NCBI GenBank assembly: GCA_017535125.1
Contig: JAFXUS010000008.1
Span: 1 to 58,414 of the forward strand
Reading direction: 5' to 3'
DNA: 58,414 nucleotides
Source: Bacteroidales bacterium
Lineage (GTDB): Bacteria > Bacteroidota > Bacteroidia > Bacteroidales > UBA932
Made by a program: the position numbers and the translations under genes. Below the pieces are notes generated by a model. That model saw only the letters and a program-made list of their open reading frames with translations, was not told where the DNA came from and ran no database searches. Below, in pieces: positions 57,371-58,414 of the stretch; position 1 is the stretch's first letter; each line of letters opens with the position of its first letter.

Positions 57371-58414
57371 ATGGACAGACACCTGGATGCACACTGCGAG
57401 GCCATTCTGGAGGAGTTCAGGCAGGAACTTCCCCAGTTCAAGTCTGTCGCCAAAGAAGTGTATGACTCCCTGAAATCCACTTTTGAGGAGGCGGGACTGG
57501 TGGTGGCCGCGATCGAGTACCGCGTGAAATCGGAAGATTCCCTGGCCGGTAAACTTGAACTCAAGGGCGCCAAATACAAATCCCTGGCGGACATAACGGA
57601 CATCATCGGCCTGCGCGTGATCACGTTCTACATCGACGACGTGGACAAGGTGGCCTCCGCCGTGGAACGTCTCTTTACGGTGGACTGGGAAAACTCCGTG
57701 GACAAGCGCAAGATCCATGAGATCGACAGCTTCGGCTATCTCTCCCTGCATTACATCTGCTCGAAAAAGGGTTTCCCGTACCGCTTCGAAATCCAGATGC
57801 GCACCGTCCTGCAGCACGCCTGGGCCAACATGAACCATGACACGGGCTACAAGAGCGGCGTGGAGGTGCCGAAGGAGTACCTGCGCAACCTGAGCCGTCT
57901 CGCGGGCATGTTGGAGCTGGTGGACGAACAGTTCAGCATCATCCGGAATGATTTGACGGACTACCGCCGCCGGGTGCAGGCGCTCGTGGCCTCCGGCAAC
58001 CTGGCCGACGTCCCCCTGGACGGCGACACCTTCCGGAGTTTCCTGGACCTGAAACCGTTCGAACCGCTGAACCGGCGCATCGCTTCCGTCAACCAGGCGG
58101 AGATCCAGGAAGTGCCGCTGATGCCCTACCTGGCGGTTTTCAAGAATCTGGAGTGCAAGACGCTGGGCGATGTCCAGAAAATGATAAAGGATTATTCCGA
58201 AGGCGCATATCAGATCGCCTGCTATCAGATCGGCCTCACGGACCTGGATATCATCTCATCCTCCCTGGGGCCCCAGGACGTCTGCATCGCTTATATTCTC
58301 AAAAGCGGGGGTGGCCGCGCCGGCATCCGCGCCATGTTCGACACGCTCAACGGTCCGTCGGAAAGCAACGACGCGATGGCCGCGTTCCTGACCGAGCAGG
58401 CGTCCGCCCTACCA
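57371..58414 (+). CDS. RelA/SpoT-domain alarmone synthetase, C-terminus cut by window edge
   Basis: 348 residues seen, still open at the edge. Residues about 20-170 are a RelA/SpoT (p)ppGpp synthetase domain: YRVKSEDSLAGKLELKGAKY, DITDIIGLRVITFYIDDV with the metal-binding aspartate, SFGYLSLHYIC and RFEIQMRTVLQHAWANMNHD with the catalytic glutamate and the EIQxRT...WA..NHD block. No HD hydrolase domain precedes it, so it looks like a synthetase-only protein with a C-terminal regulatory tail of at least 150 residues. It would make ppGpp in stress. Confidence 0.9.
   Translation, partial: MDRHLDAHCEAILEEFRQELPQFKSVAKEVYDSLKSTFEEAGLVVAAIEYRVKSEDSLAGKLELKGAKYKSLADITDIIGLRVITFYIDDVDKVASAVERLFTVDWENSVDKRKIHEIDSFGYLSLHYICSKKGFPYRFEIQMRTVLQHAWANMNHDTGYKSGVEVPKEYLRNLSRLAGMLELVDEQFSIIRNDLTDYRRRVQALVASGNLADVPLDGDTFRSFLDLKPFEPLNRRIASVNQAEIQEVPLMPYLAVFKNLECKTLGDVQKMIKDYSEGAYQIACYQIGLTDLDIISSSLGPQDVCIAYILKSGGGRAGIRAMFDTLNGPSESNDAMAAFLTEQASALP

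Noticed and set aside
56613..57838. Long N-terminal extension of the HdrC-like gene
   Set aside because: It runs antisense through the alarmone synthetase gene; the start at 57307 follows a -7 box and gives a normal family N-terminus.

Overview
The window is a GC-rich, densely coding piece of a Bacteroidota chromosome, most likely order Bacteroidales. The family cannot be fixed from the sequence. Supporting signs are many -7 promoter boxes of the form TAnnTTTG, protein families typical of the phylum (S46 dipeptidyl-peptidase, DUF5686, DUF4301, GSCFA, head-GIN, OmpA-free outer-membrane barrels, many lipoproteins), and a sodium-pumping methylmalonyl-CoA decarboxylase as used in propionate formation. 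I see no phage, insertion sequence, integrase or CRISPR array. Both ends cut through genes: a carboxylesterase at the left and a RelA/SpoT-type alarmone synthetase at the right.

Layout. 1-9.3 kb: carboxylesterase (partial), RidA, a DUF1295 membrane enzyme, TrkH, an OxyR-clade LysR regulator lacking the sensor cysteines, a two-domain Rid protein, lysoplasmalogenase, RmuC and an S46 peptidase with the DPP11-type specificity arginine. 9.4-16.9 kb: tRNA-Ala(CGC), a LOG-phosphofructokinase-CMP-kinase-like operon, a YegP-like protein, and a TrmH methylase / Omp85 barrel / GH13 amylase operon. 17-27.9 kb: a sodium-energetics block made of a complete spirochaete/chlamydia-type V-ATPase operon (E, DUF2764, A, B, D, I, K) and a four-gene sodium-pumping methylmalonyl-CoA decarboxylase operon. 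The rotor subunit K and the decarboxylase beta subunit keep all the sodium-ligand residues I could check.

27.9-40.9 kb: nitroreductase, low-molecular-weight tyrosine phosphatase, tRNA-Pro with the rare anticodon AGG, a lipoprotein plus DUF4301 pair, pdxB-dciA-recF, a TPR protein with YebC, an autoregulated YtrA-type GntR/ABC/head-GIN operon with a visible operator, GSCFA and a 5'-nucleotidase lipoprotein. 40.9-48.6 kb: Ffh, a minimal AraC-type HTH protein, a short CDF transporter, two envelope proteins and a zinc-type P1B ATPase. 48.7-52.2 kb: a three-gene arabinoxylan-directed cluster (secreted binding-type protein, GH43, GH8). 52.4-57.3 kb: a five-gene operon for a membrane-bound heterodisulfide-reductase-like electron-transfer complex. 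57.4 kb to the end: alarmone synthetase.

How the parts work together (inference). The decarboxylase would export sodium at the end of the succinate-propionate route, and the neighbouring V-ATPase could use or restore that gradient. The Hdr-like complex would move electrons between an unidentified cytoplasmic thiol/disulfide or Fe-S carrier and the quinone pool; none of its usual partners (DsrC, Apr, Mvh, Flox, formate dehydrogenase) is in the window. It is the best candidate for a poorly described system here. Several genes have a -7 box only 4-8 nt before the start codon, which suggests leaderless transcripts.
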